Made by a program: the position numbers and the translations under genes. From Proteobacteria bacterium ST_bin16 (GTDB taxonomy: Bacteria; Pseudomonadota; Gammaproteobacteria; Burkholderiales; Nitrosomonadaceae), in contig MSXT01000023.1 of NCBI GenBank assembly GCA_002083595.1, positions 1 to 43,787 of the forward strand: 43,787 nt of DNA, in the 5' to 3' direction. Shown one piece after another: positions 25,110 through 32,916 of this stretch (position 1 is the stretch's first letter; every line of letters starts with the position of its first letter). The notes under the pieces are model-generated. The model did no database searches and was not told the origin of the DNA. It saw nothing but the letters and a program-made list of their open reading frames with translations.

Positions 25110-26267
25110 TCACAACACCAGCGGCAATTCCCGTTGACGGGAAGCCTCGGCCGCCGGCACCGCAGTCTCGGCGCACAGCGCGCTGACTTTCACACCCAGT
25201 AACCGGATCTTCTTCTGCAACGGCACCCGGCGTAAACACTCCCCGGCAGCCCGGCGTATCCGGGCCGGATCGTTGGTATAGCCAGGCAGAGAAAAATCGC
25301 GCGTGATGGTGCGAAAATCCTCGAAACGCAGCTTGATACTGATAGTACGCCCGGCATAGCCCTTGCGTTTCAAATCACCGGCAACCTGCACACACAATGC
25401 GGTAAATGCCTCGGATAAACCGGGACGATCCTGGCGCGGATGCAGGTCGCGCTCAAACGTAGTTTCCCGGCTGATGGATTTGGGCTCTGCATTCGTAATC
25501 ACCGGACGCTGATCGATACCGCGCGACACCTCATACAACCAGGCTGAGTAACTGCGCCCGAAGTGAGTCTGAAGCAAACTCACTTCGGCCTGCGCCAACT
25601 CGGCAATCGTCGTGATACCCAGTGACGCGAGCTTACTGGCCGCTTTGGGGCCGATACCGTTGATTTTCCGTACCGGCAACGGCCAAATCCGCTCCGCGAT
25701 GTCATCAAACGCCAGGATGGTCAAACCATCCGGCTTCTCCAGATCCGAACAGATTTTTGCCAACAGTTTATTCGGCGTGATGCCAATCGAACACGATAGC
25801 CCAGTCGCATCTTTCACCGCCTGCTTAATCCGCCTCGCCAGCGGCAGCGTATCTTCCGGCAGACCGGTCAAATCGATATAGATTTCATCAATACCTGAAT
25901 CTTCAATCTGCGCGGCAATACCGGCAACCGCGCTTTTGAACAGCCGCGAATAATGCCGGTAAACAGGAAAATCAACCGGCAACAGAATGGCATCCGGCGC
26001 CAGCTGTGCGGCTTTCATCACCCCCATGGCGGAATGCACACCCAGCGCACGCGCTTCATACGTAGCGGTGGTAATAACACTGCGCCCGGCATAATCGCGC
26101 AAGCGGTAAAAATGCCGTTTGCCATCCGCCTGCAGCACCGGCTGGTGCTCATCCCTTCCGCCGATCACAACCGGCAAGCCACGCAATTCGGGATAACGCA
26201 ACAGCTCGACCGAAGCGTAAAAAGCATCCATATCCAGATGCGCGATGCGGCGTTGCGGGGTATTCAT
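25110..26267 (-). CDS. dinB: DNA polymerase IV
   Basis: Y-family error-prone translesion polymerase, 385 residues. HLDMDAFYASVE and SGIDEIYIDLTG give the catalytic acidic residues; GITPNKLLAKICSDLEKPDGL and the helix-hairpin-helix INGIGPKAASKLASLGI are typical. The little-finger domain follows, and the last residues QRELPLVL fit a beta-clamp binding peptide. Length is slightly above that of E. coli Pol IV because of a 15-residue insertion after GGRDEHQPV. It may be under SOS control, but I found no clear LexA box upstream. Confidence 0.95.
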   Translation of the reverse strand: MNTPQRRIAHLDMDAFYASVELLRYPELRGLPVVIGGRDEHQPVLQADGKRHFYRLRDYAGRSVITTATYEARALGVHSAMGVMKAAQLAPDAILLPVDFPVYRHYSRLFKSAVAGIAAQIEDSGIDEIYIDLTGLPEDTLPLARRIKQAVKDATGLSCSIGITPNKLLAKICSDLEKPDGLTILAFDDIAERIWPLPVRKINGIGPKAASKLASLGITTIAELAQAEVSLLQTHFGRSYSAWLYEVSRGIDQRPVITNAEPKSISRETTFERDLHPRQDRPGLSEAFTALCVQVAGDLKRKGYAGRTISIKLRFEDFRTITRDFSLPGYTNDPARIRRAAGECLRRVPLQKKIRLLGVKVSALCAETAVPAAEASRQRELPLVL

Positions 26268-26400
26268 TGTTCACACGATAGCAAAATGAGGATTGTGATA
26301 AATTACACCATAAAATCAATATCAGTGAGCACAGCCTCTTCTTTGCCCACAAGCTTTTTACTTTATGTTTGAGATTGAACGATCAACAAAGAAAAATGAT

Positions 26401-26655
26401 ATGCATTGGACAGTCTATATCCTAAGATGCGCCGATGGAAGTCTGTATACCGGAATCACAACCAATCTGACACGCCGGGTCAAAGCGCACGACGCAGGCA
26501 AAGGCGCGCGCTATACCCAAGGCCGTGGACCATTCCAGCTTGTACACCAAGAATTCCATAAAAACCGCGCAGAAGCGACAAAAAGAGAGCTATCGATAAA
26601 ATCCCTATCGCGCAGCCAAAAGCTGGAATTAATTTCAGCACATTCAGCATCTTGA
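26401..26655 (+). CDS. GIY-YIG domain protein (UPF0213 / YhbQ-like)
   Basis: 84 residues from the chosen ATG (an in-frame ATG at 26365 would add 12). The single GIY-YIG nuclease-like domain is evident: WTVYILRCADGSLYTGITTNL, then RRVKAHDAGKGARYTQGRGP and the helix RAEATKRELSIKSLSRSQK. Stand-alone members act on branched or damaged DNA in some species, but the role is mostly unknown. The next gene starts 8 bases after the stop. Confidence 0.85.
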   Translation: MHWTVYILRCADGSLYTGITTNLTRRVKAHDAGKGARYTQGRGPFQLVHQEFHKNRAEATKRELSIKSLSRSQKLELISAHSAS

Positions 26656-26663
26656 GCACCAGC

Positions 26664-27056
26664 ATGAAAAACACACAAGAATCATCCTGCCCGTGCGGCA
26701 GCGGCAAGCCATACATCAGCTGTTGTAGCCGTTATCTGGATCAAAACGAAATTGCCGCCACGGCGGAAAACCTGATGCGCTCACGCTACAGCGCCTATAC
26801 ATTGATGCGTGAAGACTATCTGCTGGCCACCTGGCATTCCAATACACGCCCGGCCTCCCTGGATTTGACCGGACAACCAGCGCAGCAATGGCTTGACTTA
26901 ACCGTCAAACGGCATGAACAAACCGCTGCGGATCAGGCCATCGTGGAATTCATCGCACGTTACAAAATCAACGGCCGCGCTCACCGCTTGCACGAAATCA
27001 GTAGCTTCGTGCGGGAAAACGGCTCGTGGTTCTATGTTGATGGCGAGATTCTGTGA
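26664..27056 (+). CDS. YchJ-family SEC-C motif protein
   Basis: 130 residues. The N-terminus has the SEC-C zinc motif CPCGSGKPYISCC, and the rest is the NTF2-like YchJ fold (TAENLMRSRYSAYTLMREDYLLATWH, then DLTVKRHEQT and ISSFVRENGSWFYVDGEIL). Family members are small, soluble and uncharacterised. The start at 26664 is the ATG; an upstream TTG at 26652 is less likely. Probably co-transcribed with the GIY-YIG gene. Confidence 0.88.
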   Translation: MKNTQESSCPCGSGKPYISCCSRYLDQNEIAATAENLMRSRYSAYTLMREDYLLATWHSNTRPASLDLTGQPAQQWLDLTVKRHEQTAADQAIVEFIARYKINGRAHRLHEISSFVRENGSWFYVDGEIL

Positions 27057-27120
27057 ATTTTGCGGGATTGCGCTCCAACACACCCGGTTCTCTAAATCGC
27101 AAAAGATGTTCCGCAAGCGC

Positions 27121-28089
27121 TTAAGATGATGTTTTATTTCCCGTACCGAAAAATTGCGCGATCAAGGCTATAAGATCAACGATCGATTGAATATTCCGCG
27201 CACCGGTAAAAAACTGGCCGTCTTCGATCATATCGCTCCATAAGAACACACCCAGCCCGCCAATTTCTCTCGATTGATTCAATAGATAGGCATATCGGTA
27301 CAGTTGATCCATTAGCGTTTCGACATCGTCAAAGAGTTTGTCGGCTAAGAACCCTCCGGGCACTAAAAATAATTTACGGCCTATCGGATTCGCTGATTCG
27401 AGCACCTGCATGGTGTTCCACACCCCTGCTCCATAATCAACGTGTGAGTTATAACCCAGTTCCAGCGAGCCGCAGGAATTAAAATCGCCATAACAATTAA
27501 AACCCAAATACTCGGCATCATCCAGCATAATCACGAGTTCATCGGGGTAAGCCTGTTTTTGCTGGACTAACTCAGCCCAAGCCTCAATATGCATCACACC
27601 AGACCCCAGAAATTGCTGTCTAAGCAATCGCCCTACCGATCTCAATGCAGACAAAGTGCCTGCATAGCGATTTTCGATATCATGGCAGGCTTTGCGCTTT
27701 CCTTCGTTACACGCCTTTCGTATCGTCCACAACGGTTCATCGAGTAAAAATAAAATTTCTCTGGGGCGCACGGCGGACATCTCAATTGCATCAATAATCC
27801 CATACGGATCGTTCCGGTACAGTCCTGTTTCCGGATCAAACAGAAGCTTGCCTATCGAAATCACCGGAAGCATCTTGTACACATTAGCATCAAGATAGCG
27901 TGTAATTTCATCGACACTCTTTGGTATAAATCCAAACGCATTACTGAATTCTGCTATTTCATCGATGTGTTCGACCTCATTCAAAAATGATCCAATGATT
28001 TTTTGAGGCCGGTCGGTATTGAAATATGATGCTTGCACATCAACCGGAGATAACAAAATAACCAGTATAAAAGCAATATACTTATCCAT
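27121..28089 (-). CDS. Exported protein of unknown function, possible TIM-barrel
   Basis: 322 residues with a Sec signal (AFILVILLSPVDVQA). I do not recognise the family. Features visible: a string of beta-alpha units with ILFLLDEPLW, ELVIMLDDAEYLGFNCYG, and near the end GGLGVFLWSDMIED, reminiscent of a TIM barrel enzyme with acidic residues at strand ends, such as glycoside hydrolases. Two pairs of cysteines (KACNEGKRKAC and FNCYGDFNSC) could form disulphides. Base composition is near average or slightly AT-rich. It stands alone between ychJ and greB. Confidence 0.6.
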   Translation of the reverse strand: MDKYIAFILVILLSPVDVQASYFNTDRPQKIIGSFLNEVEHIDEIAEFSNAFGFIPKSVDEITRYLDANVYKMLPVISIGKLLFDPETGLYRNDPYGIIDAIEMSAVRPREILFLLDEPLWTIRKACNEGKRKACHDIENRYAGTLSALRSVGRLLRQQFLGSGVMHIEAWAELVQQKQAYPDELVIMLDDAEYLGFNCYGDFNSCGSLELGYNSHVDYGAGVWNTMQVLESANPIGRKLFLVPGGFLADKLFDDVETLMDQLYRYAYLLNQSREIGGLGVFLWSDMIEDGQFFTGARNIQSIVDLIALIAQFFGTGNKTSS

Positions 28090-28221
28090 ACGTCCTCCAC
28101 TTTTTCACCATGGATTCAGTATAAGGCTATGATTAATATTGTTCTGTGCGAAAAATCACGGAGTTACTACTATTCAGTACAAACTGCTTATCCGGATAAA
28201 TTGCTGATAAGGAATTGAATC

Positions 28222-28776
28222 TCACAACGCTTCGTAACGAATTTCCACCACCTCCAGTTCTTCCAATCCACCCGGCGTATGCAGCTTCACCACATCGCCT
28301 TCATGCGCCTTGAGCAGCGCTTTGGCGAGCGGGGAAATCCAGCTGATGCGGCCGCGCCCTGGATCGGCTTCGTCCATGCCGACGATGCTGTAGGTGTTTT
28401 CCTCGCCTTGGCTATTGCAAATGGTCACGGTGGCGCCGAAAAATACTTGATCGCATTCGCCGCGTTGCGCGGGGTCGACCACTTCGGCGTTATCCAAGCG
28501 CTTGGATAAAAACCGCAAACGCCGGTCGATTTCGCGCAGACGCCGCTTGCCGTAGATATAATCGCCATTTTCCGAGCGGTCACCATTGGAAGCAGCCCAA
28601 GTAATGGTTTTAACTAATTCCGGCCGTTCCACTTTCCACAACTGATCGAACTCATCCTTCAACCGCTGATGGCCCGCTGGCGTGATGTAGTTTTTCAAGC
28701 CCTGCGGTAATTTCGGCGTATCGTCCGGTTCGTCGTCGTCTTCGTTTTCCTTGGTAAAGGCTTTATTCATAGTCAT
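28222..28776 (-). CDS. greB: Transcription elongation factor GreB
   Basis: Rescues backtracked RNA polymerase by stimulating transcript cleavage. 184 residues with an acidic N-terminal extension (ENEDDDEPDDTPKLPQ) before the coiled coil. NYITPAGHQRLKDEFDQLW, the tip region NGDRSENGDYIYGKRRLREIDRRLRFLSKRL, and the FKBP-like C-domain (FFGATVTICNSQGEENTYSIVG, GRISWISPLAKALL) are all present. The YIYGKRR segment separates GreB from GreA. ATG 28776 or 28770 is the start. A hairpin lies just upstream in the leader. Confidence 0.93.
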   Translation of the reverse strand: MTMNKAFTKENEDDDEPDDTPKLPQGLKNYITPAGHQRLKDEFDQLWKVERPELVKTITWAASNGDRSENGDYIYGKRRLREIDRRLRFLSKRLDNAEVVDPAQRGECDQVFFGATVTICNSQGEENTYSIVGMDEADPGRGRISWISPLAKALLKAHEGDVVKLHTPGGLEELEVVEIRYEAL

Positions 28777-28793
28777 CACTATTATCAGCAAAA

Positions 28794-28820
28794 GGGAACC
28801 GCTAAGATAGCGGTGTTCCC
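28794..28820 (-). terminator. Hairpin in greB leader, possible attenuator
   Basis: GGGAACCGCTA and TAGCGGTGTTCCC pair with a two-base bulge; on the minus strand the stem is followed by TTTT and lies 17 bases before the greB start. It may be a weak intrinsic terminator in the leader. Confidence 0.4.
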
Positions 28821-28928
28821 TACTCTATTCAAGATCATTCACCGCCGCGCTTCTCTTATCTTGCAAAATAGGGAAGAAACCTTACATTCAGCTCAGTATC
28901 TAATGATCGTACTTAACAGGAGGTCATC

Positions 28929-30245
28929 ATGCTAATGAACCGGCGCCAATTTTTGAGCATATCCGGCGCAACAGCCTGCATGGCTGCATGCTCACCTCAG
29001 GCTCTCGCAACACAACCGCTGACGCGAGTTCCGCAACAAAATGCTGCAACCGCATTGAAAGCCATGCGGCATCTCTCCCAACAACGAGGCCGGTTGCTCG
29101 GTTACCCCATCAATATGACCACTCCACCGGATGAGTTTTTCGCCTGGCGCAATGAACTCGCGGCCGTCGGCTTCAATCAATTCGCTTTCAACAATGTTGG
29201 CAATCCTTACGATCATAGCCATATCCCATTTAATTGCCATCCGTTTGAAAAGGAACTGATCGATCGTTTCGGCGCAGTGTATGGCTTCGCACCGGATAAT
29301 ATCTGGGGCTTCCTCACCAATAGCGGCACCGATAGCAATATGCACGGGCTGTATATGGGCCGTACGATTCTTAAAAGCCGCACCGGCGTCATGCCGAAAA
29401 TTTATTTCACACGCGAAGCGCACTATTCGATTCAGATTCTGCGCGACCTGTTGCATCTCGACTGGGTGGTGGTAGGTACGCGGCCCGACGGCAGCATGGA
29501 CGCCAATGATCTGGAGCGGCAGTTGAATGCCAATCCCAATCATCCCGCCTTGGTGGTCGCAACCATCGGCACCACGTTTAAAGGCGCGATTGATCCGGTT
29601 GATGCCATCCAAGCCAAGCTAAAACACCACACCGCTTATCTGCATTTGGACGCCGCGTTATTCGGCGGCTATTTGCCGCACACCGCGTTTGCCGCCGACT
29701 TGCGGCACAACGTCAGCCATCCGGTTTCCAAAGCAGGACTGAAACGCTACGATTCCATCGCCGTTTCCTGTCACAAATTTTTTGGCTTCCCCTCGCCCGC
29801 CGGATTGTTCATCACCACGCGCGCCAACTTTGAAGCGTTCCGCGCCCCGTTCAGCGAAATTCACGACCCGGAATACATCCAGCAAGTGCCTGGGACGATC
29901 ACCTGTTCGCGCGATGCCGTCAAACCGGCTGAATTTTACTTTTTCAGTTCGGAATCGGCGTTTGCCCGGCAAGCCGCCGATGCCAAGGCAATGCTGGATA
30001 ACACCGCTTATTTACTGAAAGAAATGCACAATCACTATAGCTACCTGCGGCCGGTGCGCGCCAATGACCGTTCGAATACGATTTACTTCATCACCCCGAG
30101 TAAAGCTATCGTCGATCATTACTCGTTAGCGACCATGCAACTCGACATCGACGGGGAGCGGACGCCCTGTGCGCATGTCGTGATCATGCCCCATGCCAAG
30201 AAAGAGATTCTCGATCGGTTTCTAAACGACTTGCGCAAATCCTGA
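28929..30245 (+). CDS. Tat-exported PLP-dependent decarboxylase (histidine decarboxylase-like)
   Basis: 438 residues. The N-terminus NRRQFLSISGATACMAACS is a twin-arginine signal with a possible lipobox (MAACS). The mature enzyme is a group II PLP decarboxylase, closest in motif style to bacterial histidine decarboxylases: FNNVGNPYDHSHIPFN, GFLTNSGTDSN, YFTREAHYSI (stacking His), LHLDAALFGGYLP and the Schiff-base lysine in SCHKFFGFPSPAG (Lys about 283). AGGAGG stands five bases before the ATG, so the leader is translated. A folded, cofactor-loaded enzyme would need Tat export. Substrate is inferred from family only. Confidence 0.85.
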   Translation: MLMNRRQFLSISGATACMAACSPQALATQPLTRVPQQNAATALKAMRHLSQQRGRLLGYPINMTTPPDEFFAWRNELAAVGFNQFAFNNVGNPYDHSHIPFNCHPFEKELIDRFGAVYGFAPDNIWGFLTNSGTDSNMHGLYMGRTILKSRTGVMPKIYFTREAHYSIQILRDLLHLDWVVVGTRPDGSMDANDLERQLNANPNHPALVVATIGTTFKGAIDPVDAIQAKLKHHTAYLHLDAALFGGYLPHTAFAADLRHNVSHPVSKAGLKRYDSIAVSCHKFFGFPSPAGLFITTRANFEAFRAPFSEIHDPEYIQQVPGTITCSRDAVKPAEFYFFSSESAFARQAADAKAMLDNTAYLLKEMHNHYSYLRPVRANDRSNTIYFITPSKAIVDHYSLATMQLDIDGERTPCAHVVIMPHAKKEILDRFLNDLRKS

Positions 30246-30253
30246 CGGCGGTT

Positions 30254-30586
30254 TCAATGCACCACGCTGCGGGAAAACACATTGATCACGGCTACGCCCG
30301 CGATGATCAGAGCCAAACCGGTCAGCGCGGGTGTATCCAGCGACTGCCCCAGAAAAAGCCAGCCGCTCAGAGCGATCAATACGATGCCAACGCCCGACCA
30401 GATCGCGTACGCCACGCCAACCGGAATGGTTTTCAGCGTCAACGACAGCAAATAAAAAGCCAGCAAATAACCGGCGACAACGATCAACGATGGCCACAAA
30501 CGGGTAAACCCCTCAGCGGCTTTGAGGAACGATGTCGCGATCACTTCGCTGACGATGGCGACGGCAAGAAAAATCCACTGCTGCAT
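30254..30586 (-). CDS. Small multidrug resistance (SMR) family transporter
   Basis: 110-residue inner-membrane protein with four helices, the exact family length. The essential membrane-embedded Glu is in AVAIVSEVIATSFLKAAEGF, followed by the YLLAFYLLSLTLKTIPVGVAYAIWSGVG block typical of EmrE/QacE. I start at 30586 because GGGAG is well spaced from this second ATG. Proton-coupled efflux of cationic compounds is expected. It converges on the decarboxylase gene with an 8-base gap. Confidence 0.92.
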   Translation of the reverse strand: MQQWIFLAVAIVSEVIATSFLKAAEGFTRLWPSLIVVAGYLLAFYLLSLTLKTIPVGVAYAIWSGVGIVLIALSGWLFLGQSLDTPALTGLALIIAGVAVINVFSRSVVH

Positions 30587-30732
30587 GGGCATCACTCCCT
30601 GTATTTGGATGGTCGCGCGCACCGGTTGCAACCGGACGCATTGAAATAGCTTCGCTATATTACCAAAACGAGATGGAGTAAAAAGGCAAACCGCAGCATA
30701 AACGCTGCATGATGATGGTGATGAAGATAAAC

Positions 30733-30803
30733 CTGACAGCTGAATGCTGTCAGCTCGATGGTCTATAAAAAAACCGGCGCTGCGTTTTACCGCAGCGCCG
30801 GTT
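30733..30803 (-). terminator. Terminator after the PEP-CTERM gene, with second hairpin
   Basis: AACCGGCGCTGCG (30772-30784) pairs with CGCAGCGCCGGTT (30791-30803); read on the minus strand it ends in a T-run. A second hairpin CTGACAGC / GCTGTCAG (30733-30753) follows. It serves the minus-strand gene ending at 30842. Confidence 0.85.
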
Positions 30804-30841
30804 CTTCTAAAACGATTTACAGCAATCCTACGATCAAGCGA

Positions 30842-31480
30842 TCAAACTGCGGCCGCTTGCTTACGGCGGTAACCGGCGAAACCGATCAGGCCAAGACCTG
30901 CCAGCAACATCGCATAGGTTTCAGGTTCCGGAACGGGAACCAGGTTAGCGGCAACGTCACGTCCGACGATACCCATTGTTCCTGAATAGACAAGTACTGA
31001 GCTATCATCAAAACGAACCGATGCGGTGATCACGGTTCCAGCCAGTTCGGCTACGATTGCACCGTAACCGCCGTTACTGGCGACATCCGGATCCCAAGAA
31101 AATACGAATACATTCAGTGGATCGAAACCGGTGAAATCAAAACCGAATACCGTTGAACCCACCGCGCCAAATGATGACGATGTGCCATTGGCTTCCGGAT
31201 CATAGACAAAAGTTCCGCCACTCGTACCGCCGAATACCAGCGACTCGCCCAGTACGCAACTTCCACCATCCGTGCAATGCGTTCCGGACAGATCGAACGT
31301 CAGTTTCTCGATTTGACCGCTGGTGCCGTCAAAAGCGGCGGTATTGATGCTGAAAGAACCTAATGGGCCTGGGTTGGTTACGGTGATTGAGCCAGCTGGT
31401 GATGCATAGCTGACGCCGCTCAATAGGACAGAGAGTCCAAGCGCGGCAGCAACTTGCGTAGTGCCTTTAATAAATTTCAT
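30842..31480 (-). CDS. PEP-CTERM sorted exported protein
   Basis: 212 residues: signal peptide (AAALGLSVLLSGVSYA), a beta-rich body with one Cys pair (GTHCTDGGSC), and the sorting tail VPEPETYAMLLAGLGLIGFAGYRRKQ. This is the canonical PEP motif, hydrophobic helix and basic end recognised by exosortase. The body has no catalytic motif; FDFTGFDPLNVFVFSWDPD suggests a PEP-CTERM adhesive or matrix protein. The start at 31480 has TAAGGAG at ideal spacing. A terminator follows. Confidence 0.92.
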   Translation of the reverse strand: MKFIKGTTQVAAALGLSVLLSGVSYASPAGSITVTNPGPLGSFSINTAAFDGTSGQIEKLTFDLSGTHCTDGGSCVLGESLVFGGTSGGTFVYDPEANGTSSSFGAVGSTVFGFDFTGFDPLNVFVFSWDPDVASNGGYGAIVAELAGTVITASVRFDDSSVLVYSGTMGIVGRDVAANLVPVPEPETYAMLLAGLGLIGFAGYRRKQAAAV

Positions 31481-31684
31481 TATTTTTCTCCTTAAATTAT
31501 AAAAACCAGATTGATACTTTATCAACGCATGTTCGTTTAACTGCACGTTCGCTTTCTAATCGCTTACGGCAGCAAACTGCCAAATGGCATTAACGATGCC
31601 CTTCTCGCAAAAGATTCCTATTCTTTGTAGGAATTTTCTTTCTGATTTTACCTTCTTTTTATTTTTTTTAGTGCCAATTTTGTA

Positions 31685-32662
31685 CTAATTTCGGGTACCC
31701 CCAAGTGCATCAGTAACCTGATTGAATGGTTTATTTTGGAAAAAATGCTCGATATTCCCAGCCAGTTGATCGAGCAGCCGCTGCCGCGATTCGCGGCTGG
31801 CCCAGGCGACATGTGGCGTGACGATCAGATTCGGCGGCAATTCGTGCAGAATCCGGTTATCCGCACTGGGCGGTTCGCCCTGGATCACGTCGATGGCCGC
31901 TCCGGCGATCTGTCCGTTCGATAAGCTTGATAACAAATCGGCTTCGTTGACCAGTCCTCCGCGCGCGGTGTTGATCAGATACGCCGTCGGCTTCATCAAT
32001 GCAAATTCGCGCTGACTCATCAAATGCTGCGTTTCCGCTGACAATGGGCAATGCAGCGTGACGAAATCCGCCTGCCGCAACACGTCGTCAAACGCGGTTC
32101 TACCGGCGCGCGGCGGCTTGCCTTTGTGATCCGCGATCAGCACTTGCATACCGAATGCCTGCGCGACGTGCGCCACCGCATGCCCGAGCTCACCGTGGCC
32201 GATGATGCCGAGCGTTTTGCCGGACAATTCCATGACCGGATAATCGAGCGGACAGAAAAACTGGCTCTGCTGCCAGCCGCCGCGCTTCACCAGCGCCTGA
32301 TAACTGGAAAATTGACGCGCCTGATTCAGCATCAGCATAAACACATGCTCCACCACCGACGGCGTGGCGTAGCCGCGCACGTTGCACACCGGCACGCCAT
32401 ATTCTGCGGCGGCCGCGAGGTCGACATTGTTGTACCCGGTCGCCGCCACGCAAATCAGCTTGAGCCGTTGCGCTGTGGCAATGGCGTCACGGCTGATATA
32501 AACCTTGTTGCTGACGATCACCTCGGCAGCACGAATGCGCTCGGGCACTTCCGCCTCGGTGCTGTCGTGATAATACTGCCACGGCGATATCGCCCGCTCC
32601 AGCGTCGCGCAATCCATATCGCCGCGGGTGACAGAACCAAAATCCAAAAATACAGCACGCAT
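31685..32662 (-). CDS. D-2-hydroxyacid dehydrogenase, glycerate dehydrogenase-like
   Basis: 325 residues, NAD-dependent. Reduces hydroxypyruvate to D-glycerate if the glycerate dehydrogenase assignment holds. N-terminal substrate part with VAATGYNNVDL, NAD-binding GIIGHGELGHAVA, catalytic Arg in NTARGGLVNE, Glu in VIQGEPP and His in TPHVAWAS. The family pattern YATPSVVEHVFMLML and GGWQQSQFFC matches HprA-type enzymes. It stands alone, divergent from the restriction-modification gene with a mobile-type repeat between. Confidence 0.9.
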   Translation of the reverse strand: MRAVFLDFGSVTRGDMDCATLERAISPWQYYHDSTEAEVPERIRAAEVIVSNKVYISRDAIATAQRLKLICVAATGYNNVDLAAAAEYGVPVCNVRGYATPSVVEHVFMLMLNQARQFSSYQALVKRGGWQQSQFFCPLDYPVMELSGKTLGIIGHGELGHAVAHVAQAFGMQVLIADHKGKPPRAGRTAFDDVLRQADFVTLHCPLSAETQHLMSQREFALMKPTAYLINTARGGLVNEADLLSSLSNGQIAGAAIDVIQGEPPSADNRILHELPPNLIVTPHVAWASRESRQRLLDQLAGNIEHFFQNKPFNQVTDALGGTRN

Positions 32663-32755
32663 ATTCTTCCCCCTGATGATGGAAAATCATACCACAGGCG
32701 AATCTTGGAATTTCCCGGCGCGATCACGTAGAATCGGGCGGGGCAAAATAAATAA

Positions 32756-32895
32756 GGAAGCTCTGAAAAAGGTAGCGAGCGACGATCAGGCAAGGCGAAA
32801 TCAGATGAAAAAGCGCAGTTTACAAGCTGTAAATGAGCATTTTGAGTCTGGTTTCAACACAGCATGATCGAGCGCAGTAGTTTTTCAGAGCTTCC
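32756..32895. repeat. 140-bp miniature inverted-repeat element (MITE-like)
   Basis: Bounded by perfect 15-base inverted ends GGAAGCTCTGAAAAA (32756-32770) and TTTTTCAGAGCTTCC (32881-32895). Partial symmetry continues inwards (GACGATCA versus TGATCGAG). Near the centre is a palindrome TTTACA-AGC-TGTAAA (32819-32833). It codes for nothing. No exact target duplication was seen. It ends 21 bases before the restriction-modification start and may affect its expression. Confidence 0.75.
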
Positions 32896-32916
32896 CAAGA
32901 ATAAACCGGAGACCGC

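Noticed and set aside
32051..32731. 226-codon plus-strand frame
   Set aside because: Entirely antisense to the glycerate dehydrogenase-like gene, whose active-site motifs are complete. Composition is His/Arg-rich as expected of a shadow frame.
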